Source: JAAYGT01 sp050252075 (lineage in GTDB: Bacteria; Pseudomonadota; Gammaproteobacteria; Burkholderiales; Burkholderiaceae_B). From it: DNA of 10,817 nucleotides. Shown here piece by piece: positions 1 through 5,954 of this stretch. The notes beneath the pieces are model-generated. The model saw only the letters and a program-made list of their open reading frames with translations. It was not told the DNA's origin and did not search any database. Both the position numbers and the translations under genes were made by a program. Position 1 is the first letter of the stretch, and the number at the start of each line of letters is the position of its first letter. Where the stretch lies: the NCBI GenBank assembly GCA_050252075.1, contig JBFWLP010000106.1:1-10817 (forward strand). The letters run 5' to 3'.

Positions 1-555
1 GAAGACTGAATAGCTGACCTGTTGCAATACCATGATGGCCACCTGGGCGATAAGCAGCAGCACCAGCGGTGAAAAATCAATGCCGCCCAGATTCGGCAAG
101 GCGCGGCGGATAGGGTTCAGCAGGGGGGCCGTGAGAGTCTGCAGTACCGGCATTACGGGCGCCATGGGATTAACCCACGACAAAATCGCCTGGATCAGCG
201 TTGCCCAAAGCAGCACATTGAATGCCCATCGAAATGCGGTGACCACTCCGGCCAGCAGCGCCGGGCCTATCATTTGCACAGTGGGTGTCTGGCCGGTGAG
301 TGCCATCCAGGTTATGAGCAGATACAGCACCGCGGTGACCCAGCAGGCCAGCAGGCTGGGCCAGTCGAGGCGATTGCCGGCCGGCACCACTTTGCGTAAA
401 GGCTGCACCAACCAGTTGGTAAGGCGCAAAATGGATTGCACGTAGGGGTTGAACGGATGAATGCGTATGGCGAAAATCCAGGCACGCACAATCAGTGCGA
501 TGCCAAACAACGAAAAAATGATGTTCAGTAGAAAAAGCAGAATATTGCTGACCAT
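1..555 (-). CDS. yggT: YggT-family integral membrane protein (3' end cut by window edge)
   Basis: Reading leftward from an ATG at 555 gives 185 uninterrupted codons to the window edge with no stop. The protein is very hydrophobic, with likely membrane segments near residues 4-30, 68-88, 97-125 and 163-180. It contains the two-fold repeat of the YggT family: a QPLRKVVP motif followed by LDWPSLLACWV (about 51-73), and LLNPIRRALPNLGGIDFSPL (about 145-164) just before the last helix. SWVNP at 126-130 also fits. YggT proteins are about 185-190 residues, so only a few residues should be missing. An AAGG about 11 bases upstream may serve the start. The family is linked to membrane and osmotic or division functions in some bacteria, but no biochemical role can be read here. 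The gene lies downstream of a strong terminator, so it probably has its own promoter. The family call is secure; the function is not. Confidence 0.9.
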   Translation of the reverse strand, partial: MVSNILLFLLNIIFSLFGIALIVRAWIFAIRIHPFNPYVQSILRLTNWLVQPLRKVVPAGNRLDWPSLLACWVTAVLYLLITWMALTGQTPTVQMIGPALLAGVVTAFRWAFNVLLWATLIQAILSWVNPMAPVMPVLQTLTAPLLNPIRRALPNLGGIDFSPLVLLLIAQVAIMVLQQVSYSVF

Positions 556-594
556 GACCCTGGTGCCTTAGGAAAAGAACGTGCCCATTGTCGC

Positions 595-624
595 ATGATA
601 GGCAACGAAAAAGCAGCCATGAAA
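595..624 (-). promoter_or_regulatory. Possible yggT promoter
   Basis: On the minus strand, TATCAT (600 to 595) matches the -10 consensus at five of six positions. TTTCAT (624 to 619) is a poor -35, 18 bases upstream. It would give a leader of about 30 nt before the YggT start at 555. The -35 would overlap the T-run of the preceding terminator. Some promoter is expected here because the terminator should isolate yggT from upstream transcription. This assignment rests mostly on position and is weak. Confidence 0.25.
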
Positions 625-664
625 AACACCCCGAAGGCCGGACGGGTGTCCAGCCTTCGGGGTG
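622..664 (-). terminator. Intrinsic terminator of the H1-like gene
   Basis: A perfect 12-bp inverted repeat has arms CACCCCGAAGGC (627-638) and GCCTTCGGGGTG (653-664), separated by 14 bases. On the minus strand the GC-rich stem is followed at once by TTTTTC (626 to 621). This is a textbook rho-independent terminator for leftward transcription. It lies about 75 bases past the stop of the H1-like gene and before yggT. The plus-strand side lacks a T-run, so it is directional. Confidence 0.9.
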
Positions 665-693
665 CGGTTCACATGCTGCGGTACTTGCGGCGA

Positions 694-725
694 TTTTCCG
701 GTGCGCAAGCAGCGGCGCCGGAAAA
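694..725 (-). repeat. Hairpin in the 3' untranslated region of the H1-like gene
   Basis: Arms TTTTCCGGTGC (694-704) and GCGCCGGAAAA (715-725) pair over 11 positions with one mismatch, around a 10-base loop. There is no T-run after the stem on the minus strand, so it is not a normal terminator. It sits 15 bases past the stop codon and ahead of the true terminator at 622-664. A role in mRNA stability is possible. A similar hairpin lies after the CopD-family gene at 5920-5947. Confidence 0.5.
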
Positions 726-739
726 CGGTCGTGCTTTGG

Positions 740-1387
740 TCAGGGCCGGTTGCCGGTGGGGAACGGCCATGATGCTGCAGGGTTGACGTCTTTCTTGGCG
801 GCGGTGCCTTTGCCTGCGGCCGCCTTGCTGGCTTTGGCCGCTGCCTTCTTGGAGCCGCCCGCCGATGCCGCTTTGGCCGCCGGCTTGGCGGGTGCTGCTT
901 TTGCGGGTGCTGCCGCTTTCTTGGCCGGAGCTTTTTCAGCGACTGCCTTCTTCACGGCGGCGGCTTTTTTGGCAACGGCCTTTTTCGCCGGCGCTGCTTT
1001 TGTGGCCGCTGCTTTCTTTACGGCAACCGCTTTCTTGGCCACGGTTTTCTTCACCGCCGTTGCTTTTTTCGCAACGGTTTTCTTGGCCACTGCTGCTTTT
1101 TTCACAGCGGTTTTCTTGGCAACGACCGCTTTCTTCACGGCCGTCTTTTTGGCAGCAGTTGCCTTGGTGGCGGCGGTTTTCTTGACGGCCGTGGCTTTCT
1201 TGGCAACGGCTTTAGTGGTGCCGGCTACTTTTGCGGCCACTTTTTTCACTGCTTTCGTTGCGGCGGTTTTGGTGGCAGCGGCTGTGGACTTCTTGGCTGC
1301 TGTTTTCTTTACGGCGACTTTCTTGGTTGCGCTAGCCTTTGTGGCGGGTTCGGCTTTTTTTGCGGCTGCCTTTTTGGCTGTGGCCAT
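740..1387 (-). CDS. Histone H1-like DNA-binding protein (BpH1 type)
   Basis: This 215-residue protein is almost entirely Ala, Lys, Thr and Val. Nearly the whole chain is tandem AAKK, TAVKK and VAKK-type units, resembling the C-terminal tail of eukaryotic histone H1 and Bordetella BpH1. It should be unstructured, highly basic and bind DNA non-specifically, acting in nucleoid compaction. It ends in a distinct non-repetitive tail, NPAASWPFPTGNRP, containing the only Trp and Phe residues and probably under separate constraint. The ATG at 1387 is chosen because AAGGAG (1400 to 1395) lies 7 bases upstream; the longer in-frame extension to 1498 has no comparable site and runs through the intergenic hairpin. 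The gene lies 152 bp downstream of nrdB on the same strand and ends before a strong terminator. Because of the repeats, its length is likely to vary between strains, as known for BpH1. Confidence 0.92.
   Translation of the reverse strand: MATAKKAAAKKAEPATKASATKKVAVKKTAAKKSTAAATKTAATKAVKKVAAKVAGTTKAVAKKATAVKKTAATKATAAKKTAVKKAVVAKKTAVKKAAVAKKTVAKKATAVKKTVAKKAVAVKKAAATKAAPAKKAVAKKAAAVKKAVAEKAPAKKAAAPAKAAPAKPAAKAASAGGSKKAAAKASKAAAGKGTAAKKDVNPAASWPFPTGNRP
930..1380 (-). repeat. Degenerate in-frame Lys/Ala coding repeats in the H1-like gene
   Basis: On the plus strand the region shows many short imperfect copies of patterns such as TTCTTGGC, TTCTTCAC and GCTTTCTTGGC, in multiples of three bases. 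On the coding strand these encode AAKK/TVKK-type units. The repeats are coding, not a spacer array. They could support slippage or recombination that adds or removes whole codons. Confidence 0.75.
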
Positions 1388-1394
1388 AATGATG

Positions 1395-1400
1395 CTCCTT
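1395..1400 (-). promoter_or_regulatory. Ribosome binding site deciding the start of the H1-like gene
   Basis: On the minus strand AAGGAG lies 7 bases before the ATG at 1387. It fixes the start at MATAKK rather than the longer open frame. Confidence 0.85.
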
Positions 1401-1426
1401 GAGAATGAATCGAAGAGAACGTCCAC

Positions 1427-1474
1427 CCATTTGATATGGCCCCCACAAGACCGGGTGCGACCCATCTCAAATGG
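1427..1474. promoter_or_regulatory. Two CCAT-N5-ATGG quasi-palindromes upstream of the H1-like gene
   Basis: CCATTTGATATGG (1427-1439) and CCATCTCAAATGG (1462-1474) are each near-palindromic. They are also inverted copies of each other at 12 of 13 positions. Centres are 35 bp apart, and the nearer copy lies 40 bp upstream of the H1-like start, between it and nrdB. They could be paired operator sites, or form a long stem in an nrdB read-through transcript. I cannot name a regulator, and no good -35/-10 pair is visible here. Confidence 0.45.
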
Positions 1475-1480
1475 CGCATG

Positions 1481-1503
1481 CGTGCATGGAAAGCCCATGC
1501 ACG
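1481..1503 (-). repeat. Hairpin downstream of nrdB
   Basis: Arms CGTGCATGG (1481-1489) and CCATGCACG (1495-1503) form a perfect 9-bp stem with a 5-base loop, beginning 37 bases past the nrdB stop. No T-run follows on the minus strand, so it is not a canonical intrinsic terminator. It may stabilise the 3' end of the nrdAB mRNA or mark a weak termination site. Whether the H1-like gene receives read-through from nrdAB cannot be decided from sequence. Confidence 0.5.
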
Positions 1504-1539
1504 GGTAAGTCTAACGTAAGCATCTGAGCTATCCAAGCA

Positions 1540-2715
1540 TTATTCCCAGCTAAGTGCTCCTCCGGTCTGATATTCAATGACTCTTGTCTCAAAAAAGTTG
1601 CGTTCCTTCTTCAAGTCGATCATTTCCGCCATCCAGGGGAATGGGTTTTCTTCCTGGGGGTACAGCGCCTCAAGGCCGATTTGCTGGCAGCGACGGTTGG
1701 CAATAAAGCGTAAATACGATTTGAACATGCCCGCATTCAGCCCTAAAACACCGCGTGGCATGGTGTCTTCCGCATAGGCATATTCAAGGGCCACGGCTTG
1801 CCGGAACAGTTCGCGCAGTTCTTCGCGGAACTCCGGTGTCCAGAGATGGGGGTTCTCAAGCTTGATCGTGTTGATGAGGTCGATACCGAAATTGCAGTGC
1901 ATGGATTCATCGCGCAGAATATACATGTACTGTTCGGCGGCGCCCGTCATTCTGTTTTGCCGGCCCAGCGCCAGTATTTGGGTAAAGCCAACATAAAAGA
2001 ACAGGCCTTCCATCAGGCAGGCAAATACCACCAGCGATTTCAGCAACGTTTGGTCGGCTTGCGGCGTACCCGTTTTAAAGTTCGGATCGGCAATGGCATT
2101 GATGAAAGGAATCAGGAATTCGTCTTTGGCGCGGATCGACGGCACTTCGTTGTACGCGTTGAATATTTCGGATTCGTCGAGATCCAGGCTTTCTACAATG
2201 TACTGATAGGCGTGCGTGTGAATGGCTTCCTCAAAGGCCTGGCGCAGCAGGAACTGGCGGCATTCGGGGGCAGTGATGTGGCGGTAGGTACCCAGCACAA
2301 TATTATTGGCAGCCAGCGAGTCGGCCGTCACGAAGAAGCCCAGATTGCGTTTGACAATGCGGCGTTCGTCGTCGGTAAGGCCGTTGGGGTTCTTCCATAA
2401 TGCAATGTCGCGCGACATGTTGATTTCTTGCGGCATCCAGTGGTTGGCGCAAGTTGCCAGATATTTTTCCCAAGCCCATTTGTACTTGAATGGCACCAGC
2501 TGGTTGACATCGGTTTGCCCGTTGATGATGCGCTTGTCGGCGGCTTTCACACGGCCGCTTGCGCCGGCTGCAGGTGACGCAGCAGCGGGTGCGGAGGGGG
2601 TGGCAACGGGGCGGTCGTTGAACGCGGAGGCGTTGTCCGGGCGACCGGGTTGGGTGCGTGTCGCAGGGGTGGCCGGGGCGGTTGCGGGTGTGGGCTCGTC
2701 ATCCCAGGAAAGCAT
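1540..2715 (-). CDS. nrdB: Class I ribonucleoside-diphosphate reductase beta subunit (NrdB, R2)
   Basis: NrdB houses the dimetal-tyrosyl radical cofactor that starts radical chemistry in NrdA for reduction of ribonucleoside diphosphates to dNDPs. The protein has 391 residues. By comparison with E. coli R2, the metal ligands are Asp132 (in TADSL), Glu163 and His166 (EEAIHTHAY), Glu236 (CLMEGLFFY), and Glu270 and His273 (RDESMH). Tyr170 sits at the radical position. The C-terminal tail RVIEYQTGGALSWE carries a Tyr (382) suited to radical transfer and to docking on NrdA. Residues 7-55 are a low-complexity Pro/Ala linker after the MLSWDDE start. Overall the sequence resembles the Chlamydia-type R2 group more than E. 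coli NrdB, but it keeps the canonical Asp and Tyr. The ATG at 2715 has AAGGAG 8 bases upstream. It is co-oriented with nrdA, 81 bp away, so the two are almost certainly one operon. Confidence 0.97.
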   Translation of the reverse strand: MLSWDDEPTPATAPATPATRTQPGRPDNASAFNDRPVATPSAPAAASPAAGASGRVKAADKRIINGQTDVNQLVPFKYKWAWEKYLATCANHWMPQEINMSRDIALWKNPNGLTDDERRIVKRNLGFFVTADSLAANNIVLGTYRHITAPECRQFLLRQAFEEAIHTHAYQYIVESLDLDESEIFNAYNEVPSIRAKDEFLIPFINAIADPNFKTGTPQADQTLLKSLVVFACLMEGLFFYVGFTQILALGRQNRMTGAAEQYMYILRDESMHCNFGIDLINTIKLENPHLWTPEFREELRELFRQAVALEYAYAEDTMPRGVLGLNAGMFKSYLRFIANRRCQQIGLEALYPQEENPFPWMAEMIDLKKERNFFETRVIEYQTGGALSWE

Positions 2716-2723
2716 AGTGTGAG

Positions 2724-2754
2724 CTCCTTGATCCCCCGGCGGATACCGCCGGGG
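2724..2754 (-). promoter_or_regulatory. nrdA-nrdB intercistronic hairpin and nrdB ribosome binding site
   Basis: The 81-bp gap between nrdA and nrdB holds a perfect 9-bp GC-rich stem, CCCCGGCGG (2734-2742) and CCGCCGGGG (2746-2754), with an ATA loop. It ends only 4 bases before the AAGGAG of nrdB (2729 to 2724 on the minus strand). There is no T-run, so termination is unlikely. A role in transcript processing, protection of the upstream mRNA, or tuning the NrdA:NrdB ratio is inference. Confidence 0.7.
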
Positions 2755-2796
2755 TACGTAATTAGAGGTTGCAGAAAAAGGCAGGACGGCGGCGGC

Positions 2797-5712
2797 TTAC
2801 TGGCACGCTTCGCATTCCTCGAAGCCTTCGTCGCCCGGGCGCAGGGTGCATACGGCACCCACGATCTCGGGTTCCGGCTGTGGCGGTGCCGCCGAAAAAC
2901 CTGTGCCCGGTGCCGATGGTGCGGACGACACCGCATTGAGCTCGCCGCCGCGCCCGGTGGATTTCTCGGCGTTGGTGGCGCCGGTGGAGCGCAGGTAGTA
3001 GGTGGTTTTCAGGCCGCGAACCCAGGCCAGCTTGTAGATGTCGTCGAGTTTCTTGCCTGACACGCCGGCCAAGAAAATGTTCAGCGACTGCGCCTGGTCG
3101 ATCCACTTCGAGCGGCGTGCGGCGCACTCGACAACCCATTGGGGATCGATTTCAAATGCGGTGGCGTACAGCTCGCGCAGATCGTCGGGAATGCGGTCGA
3201 TGCGCGCCAGGCTGCCGTCGAAGTATTTCAGATCGGCGATCATGACTTCATCCCACAGGTTGCGTTCTTTCAGATCGCGGACCAGATAATCGTTGACCAC
3301 TGTGAACTCGCCCGACAGGTTCGATTTCACGTACAGGTTGCGGTAGTTCGGCTCGATGCAGGGTGAGACACCGATAATGTTGGATATGGTGGCCGTGGGG
3401 GCAATGGCAATGCAGTTCGAGTTGCGCATGCCGTGCTGCTGAATGTGGGCGCGCAGGCCGTCCCAGTCCATGCTGCTGCCCATGTCGATTTCAACGTAGC
3501 CGCCCCGCTGGTCGCGCAGCATGGCAAGCGTGTCTTGCGGCAATATACCTTTGTCCCACAAGGATCCCCGGAAGCTGGAGTAGGGGCCGCGCTCGATGGC
3601 AAGCTTGCTGGATGCCCAGTAGGCGTAGTAGCACACGGCCTCCATGGAGCGGTCCGAGAACTCGACGGCCGCATCCGAGGCAAAGGGAACGCGCATGATT
3701 TGCAGGCAGTCCTGGAACCCCATGACGCCCATGCCCACCGGGCGATGGCGAAGGTTCGAGTTGCGCGCTTTGGGTACAGCGTAGTAGTTGATGTCGATCA
3801 CGTTGTCCAGCATGCGCATGGCAATGCTGACGGTTCGTTCCAGCTTGGCGTGATCCAGTACGTAGTGGCCGTCGGCATTCTGTTTCAGGTGCGCCGCCAG
3901 ATTCACCGACCCCAGGTTGCACACCGCAATTTCGGTGTCGCTGGTGTTCAGGGTGATTTCCGTGCACAGGTTGGAGCTGTGTACCACGCCAACGTGCTGT
4001 TGCGGCGAGCGGATGTTGCAGGGGTCCTTGAAGGTGATCCAGGGGTGTCCGGTTTCGAACAGCATGGACAGCATCTTGCGCCACAGGGAGGTGGCGGGGA
4101 TCTTCTTGAACAGGGTGAGCTCGCCGCGCTCCACTTTTTCTTCGTAGCGCAGGTAGGCCTCTTCAAAGGCCTTGCCGTATTTGTCGTGCAGGTCGGGGCA
4201 GTCGGAGGGCGAGAACAGAGTCCATTCGGCGTTGTCCATGACACGCTTCATGAACAGGTCGGGGATCCAGTTGGCCGTGTTCATGTCGTGGGTGCGGCGA
4301 CGCTCGTCGCCCGTGTTCTTGCGCAGTTCCAGAAACTCTTCGATGTCCAGGTGCCATGTTTCCAGATAGGCGCACACGGCACCCTTGCGTTTGCCGCCCT
4401 GGTTGACCGCCACTGCCGTATCGTTCACTACCTTCAGGAAAGGAACCACGCCCTGGCTTTCACCGTTGGTGCCTTTGATGTGGCTGCGCAAGGCGCGTAC
4501 GGGAGTCCAGTCGTTGCCCAGTCCGCCGGCATACTTGGCGAGCAGGGCATTTTCCTTGATGGCATCGTAGATGCCGGCCAGGTCATCGGATACCGTTGTA
4601 AGGTAGCACGAGGAAAGCTGCGAATGAATGGTGCCCGAGTTGAACAGCGTGGGCGTGGAGCTCATGAAGTCGAACGACGACAGCACTTCGTAGAATTCGA
4701 TCGCACGGGTTTCGCGGTCGACTTCATTCAGTGCCAGACCCATGGCAACGCGCATGAAAAATACCTGGGGCAGTTCGATGCGGTGTCCGCGCACGTGCAG
4801 GAAGTAGCGGTCGTAAAGGGTTTGCAGGCCCAGGTAGCTGAACTGAAGGTCACGATGGTGATCCAGCGCCGCGCCCAGCCGCGCCAGATCGAACTGGCCC
4901 AGTTTTTCGTCGAGCAATCCTGCTTCAATACCGGTTTTGATGAAGGAGGGGAAGTAGTCGGCATAGCGCGTGGCCATATCGGACTGGGCCACTTCTTCGC
5001 CCAGCACTTCCTTGCGGATCGTGTGCAGCAGCAAGCGTGCGGTAACCTGGCTGTAGGACGGGTCGTTTTCCACCATGGCCCGGGCCGCCAGAATGGCCGA
5101 TTTGAACACTTCGTCGACGGGAATGCCGTCGTACAGATTCTTGACCGTTTCCCGCAAAATGCCGTCGGTGTCGATGGCATGGGGCAGGTTCTCGCCGGCT
5201 GCCTGTATGGTTGCGCGCAGTTTTTCCAGGTTCAGCGGCTGGGTTACGCCGTTATCAATAACATGCAGCGTCGGTTGCGGCGCCTGGCCGGCCTGGCCGT
5301 CCCGTGCGCGGGCACGCTCCTGGGCACGTTTTTCACGGTAAAGCACATAAGCACGGGCGACGTCGTGCTCGCCCGAGCGCATGAGCGACAGTTCCACCTG
5401 GTCTTGAATGTCCTCGATGTGGAAGGTGCCGCCGCCGGGCCGGTTGCGCACCAGGGCGTTCACCACTTGGGCGGTGAGGCTTTCCACCAGTTCGCGCACG
5501 CGCGCCGAGGCGGCACTTTGGCCGCCGTGTACGGCCAGAAAGGCCTTGGTCATGGCCACGGCAATTTTGCGCGGCTCGAAGTTGACGACTGCGCCGTTGC
5601 GACGAATGGTATGAAAATTGCTCCATTGGCTGGAGGCGGGGGTCTGGGACTGTTCTGTACGATACGGCGGAACCGATTCTGCGTGGGATTCAGTGGTGGA
5701 CGAGGTGTGCAT
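2797..5712 (-). CDS. nrdA: Class I ribonucleoside-diphosphate reductase alpha subunit (NrdA, R1)
   Basis: NrdA is the catalytic and allosteric subunit that reduces ribonucleoside diphosphates to deoxy forms with NrdB. The product is 971 residues, longer than E. coli NrdA (about 760) and close to the Pseudomonas aeruginosa type. An ATP-cone lies at about 31-136 (with VVNFEPRKIAVAMTKAF at 42-58), followed by a second cone-like region at about 149-241. The catalytic barrel follows. Active-site features are Cys369 (SSCYL), Asn581-Cys583-Glu585 (NLCTE) and Cys598 (AVCNLGS). Cys369 and Cys598 are the redox pair and Cys583 the thiyl radical site. Tyr905-Tyr906 (KTTYYLRS) match the radical-transfer tyrosines. 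An Ala/Pro-rich linker leads to a C-terminal CEACQ tail, with Cys967 and Cys970 as the thioredoxin/glutaredoxin-reducible shuttle. The ATG at 5712 is preferred over the start 27 bases upstream because AGGAG (5724 to 5720) lies 7 bases before it. Confidence 0.97.
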   Translation of the reverse strand: MHTSSTTESHAESVPPYRTEQSQTPASSQWSNFHTIRRNGAVVNFEPRKIAVAMTKAFLAVHGGQSAASARVRELVESLTAQVVNALVRNRPGGGTFHIEDIQDQVELSLMRSGEHDVARAYVLYREKRAQERARARDGQAGQAPQPTLHVIDNGVTQPLNLEKLRATIQAAGENLPHAIDTDGILRETVKNLYDGIPVDEVFKSAILAARAMVENDPSYSQVTARLLLHTIRKEVLGEEVAQSDMATRYADYFPSFIKTGIEAGLLDEKLGQFDLARLGAALDHHRDLQFSYLGLQTLYDRYFLHVRGHRIELPQVFFMRVAMGLALNEVDRETRAIEFYEVLSSFDFMSSTPTLFNSGTIHSQLSSCYLTTVSDDLAGIYDAIKENALLAKYAGGLGNDWTPVRALRSHIKGTNGESQGVVPFLKVVNDTAVAVNQGGKRKGAVCAYLETWHLDIEEFLELRKNTGDERRRTHDMNTANWIPDLFMKRVMDNAEWTLFSPSDCPDLHDKYGKAFEEAYLRYEEKVERGELTLFKKIPATSLWRKMLSMLFETGHPWITFKDPCNIRSPQQHVGVVHSSNLCTEITLNTSDTEIAVCNLGSVNLAAHLKQNADGHYVLDHAKLERTVSIAMRMLDNVIDINYYAVPKARNSNLRHRPVGMGVMGFQDCLQIMRVPFASDAAVEFSDRSMEAVCYYAYWASSKLAIERGPYSSFRGSLWDKGILPQDTLAMLRDQRGGYVEIDMGSSMDWDGLRAHIQQHGMRNSNCIAIAPTATISNIIGVSPCIEPNYRNLYVKSNLSGEFTVVNDYLVRDLKERNLWDEVMIADLKYFDGSLARIDRIPDDLRELYATAFEIDPQWVVECAARRSKWIDQAQSLNIFLAGVSGKKLDDIYKLAWVRGLKTTYYLRSTGATNAEKSTGRGGELNAVSSAPSAPGTGFSAAPPQPEPEIVGAVCTLRPGDEGFEECEACQ

Positions 5713-5719
5713 ATAGCTT

Positions 5720-5724
5720 CTCCT
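5720..5724 (-). promoter_or_regulatory. Ribosome binding site deciding the nrdA start
   Basis: AGGAG on the minus strand lies 7 bases before the ATG at 5712. An upstream in-frame start at 5739 would place this purine-rich site inside the coding region and has no site of its own. Confidence 0.85.
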
Positions 5725-5730
5725 GGGCAA

Positions 5731-5752
5731 GCGCGACACGCGCCGGGGCGCG
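5731..5752 (-). promoter_or_regulatory. GC-rich overlapping hairpins in the nrdA leader
   Basis: Just upstream of the nrdA ribosome binding site two short stems compete for the same bases. GCGCG (5731-5735) pairs with CGCGC (5739-5743) around a 3-base loop. CGCGC (5739-5743) can also pair with GCGCG (5748-5752). Both cannot form at once. This may only reflect local GC-rich sequence; any effect on translation is speculative. Confidence 0.3.
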
Positions 5753-5838
5753 CCTGATTAGCAACGATAGGGACAGAATGGTGTTACGAACGGCCTGTTG
5801 CTGAGACAACGGGTGCTGCAAGATGTTTTTCCATGTAA

Positions 5839-5854
5839 CCACTATATATTGTGG
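5839..5854 (-). promoter_or_regulatory. NrdR box 1 (nrdA-proximal)
   Basis: CCACTATATATTGTGG matches the NrdR-box consensus ACACWATATATWGTGT at 14 of 16 positions, with flanking A and T extending the symmetry. NrdR is the ATP-cone repressor of bacterial ribonucleotide reductase genes. The box overlaps the predicted -10, where a bound repressor would block transcription. nrdR itself is not in the window. Confidence 0.88.
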
Positions 5855-5869
5855 TTTAGGTTTTTTCGA
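5841..5869 (-). promoter_or_regulatory. Predicted nrdAB promoter
   Basis: On the minus strand TCGAAA (5869 to 5864) and TATAGT (5846 to 5841) are spaced by 17 bases and match the -35 and -10 consensus at four and five of six positions. The start of transcription would be near 5834, giving a leader of about 120 nt. The elements lie between and within the two NrdR boxes, which supports the assignment. Transcript mapping would be needed to confirm it. Confidence 0.55.
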
Positions 5870-5885
5870 GCACTAATTGTAGTGT
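5870..5885 (-). promoter_or_regulatory. NrdR box 2 (nrdA-distal)
   Basis: GCACTAATTGTAGTGT matches the NrdR-box consensus at 12 of 16 positions, keeping CAC-W-A and T-W-GTGT in both half-sites. It starts exactly 31 bp from box 1, about three helical turns, the arrangement known for cooperative NrdR binding at paired sites. Confidence 0.8.
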
Positions 5886-5919
5886 CTGGGCAGGGGTGGC
5901 GCAAGTAAGCAGGAAGAAA

Positions 5920-5947
5920 TTTTCCGGCGCTCTGCAGGCCTGGAAAA
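5920..5947 (-). terminator. Possible terminator of the CopD-family gene
   Basis: TTTTCCGGC (5920-5928) pairs with GCC-T-GGAAAA (5938-5947) as a 9-bp stem with one bulged T and a 9-base loop. On the minus strand it is followed by TTTCTTCC, a weak T-rich tract. It begins 8 bases past the stop at 5955 and lies before the nrdA regulatory region, where a terminator makes sense. The bulge and interrupted T-run make it less certain than the one at 622-664. Confidence 0.45.
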
Positions 5948-5954
5948 ATGGCCC

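Noticed and set aside
32..445. 137-codon plus-strand open frame
   Set aside because: It is antisense to the YggT-family gene, which has clear family motifs and is open to the window edge.
930..1380. CRISPR-like or satellite repeat array
   Set aside because: Units are short, imperfect and in codon multiples, with no unique spacers; they encode the Lys/Ala tail of the H1-like protein.
1388..1498. Longer N-terminus for the H1-like protein starting at 1498
   Set aside because: The extra 37 residues are not basic repeat sequence, run through a hairpin and the paired palindromes, and have no ribosome binding site; the ATG at 1387 has a good one.
588..1508. 306-codon Ala/Phe-rich open frame on the plus strand that looks like a membrane protein
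   Set aside because: It is the mirror of the Lys/Ala repeats of the H1-like gene; its apparent hydrophobicity comes from reverse-reading AAG and GCC codons. It has no ribosome binding site and crosses the terminator.
3433..5757. 774-codon open frame on the plus strand
   Set aside because: It lies antisense to nrdA, whose active-site residues and domains are unmistakable. Long mirror frames are common opposite high-GC genes, and the translation shows no recognisable domain.
5713..5838. Cobalamin riboswitch before nrdA
   Set aside because: Such switches occur upstream of some nrd genes, but the leader is only about 120 nt, I find no GCCACTG-type B12 box, and the NrdR boxes explain the control better.
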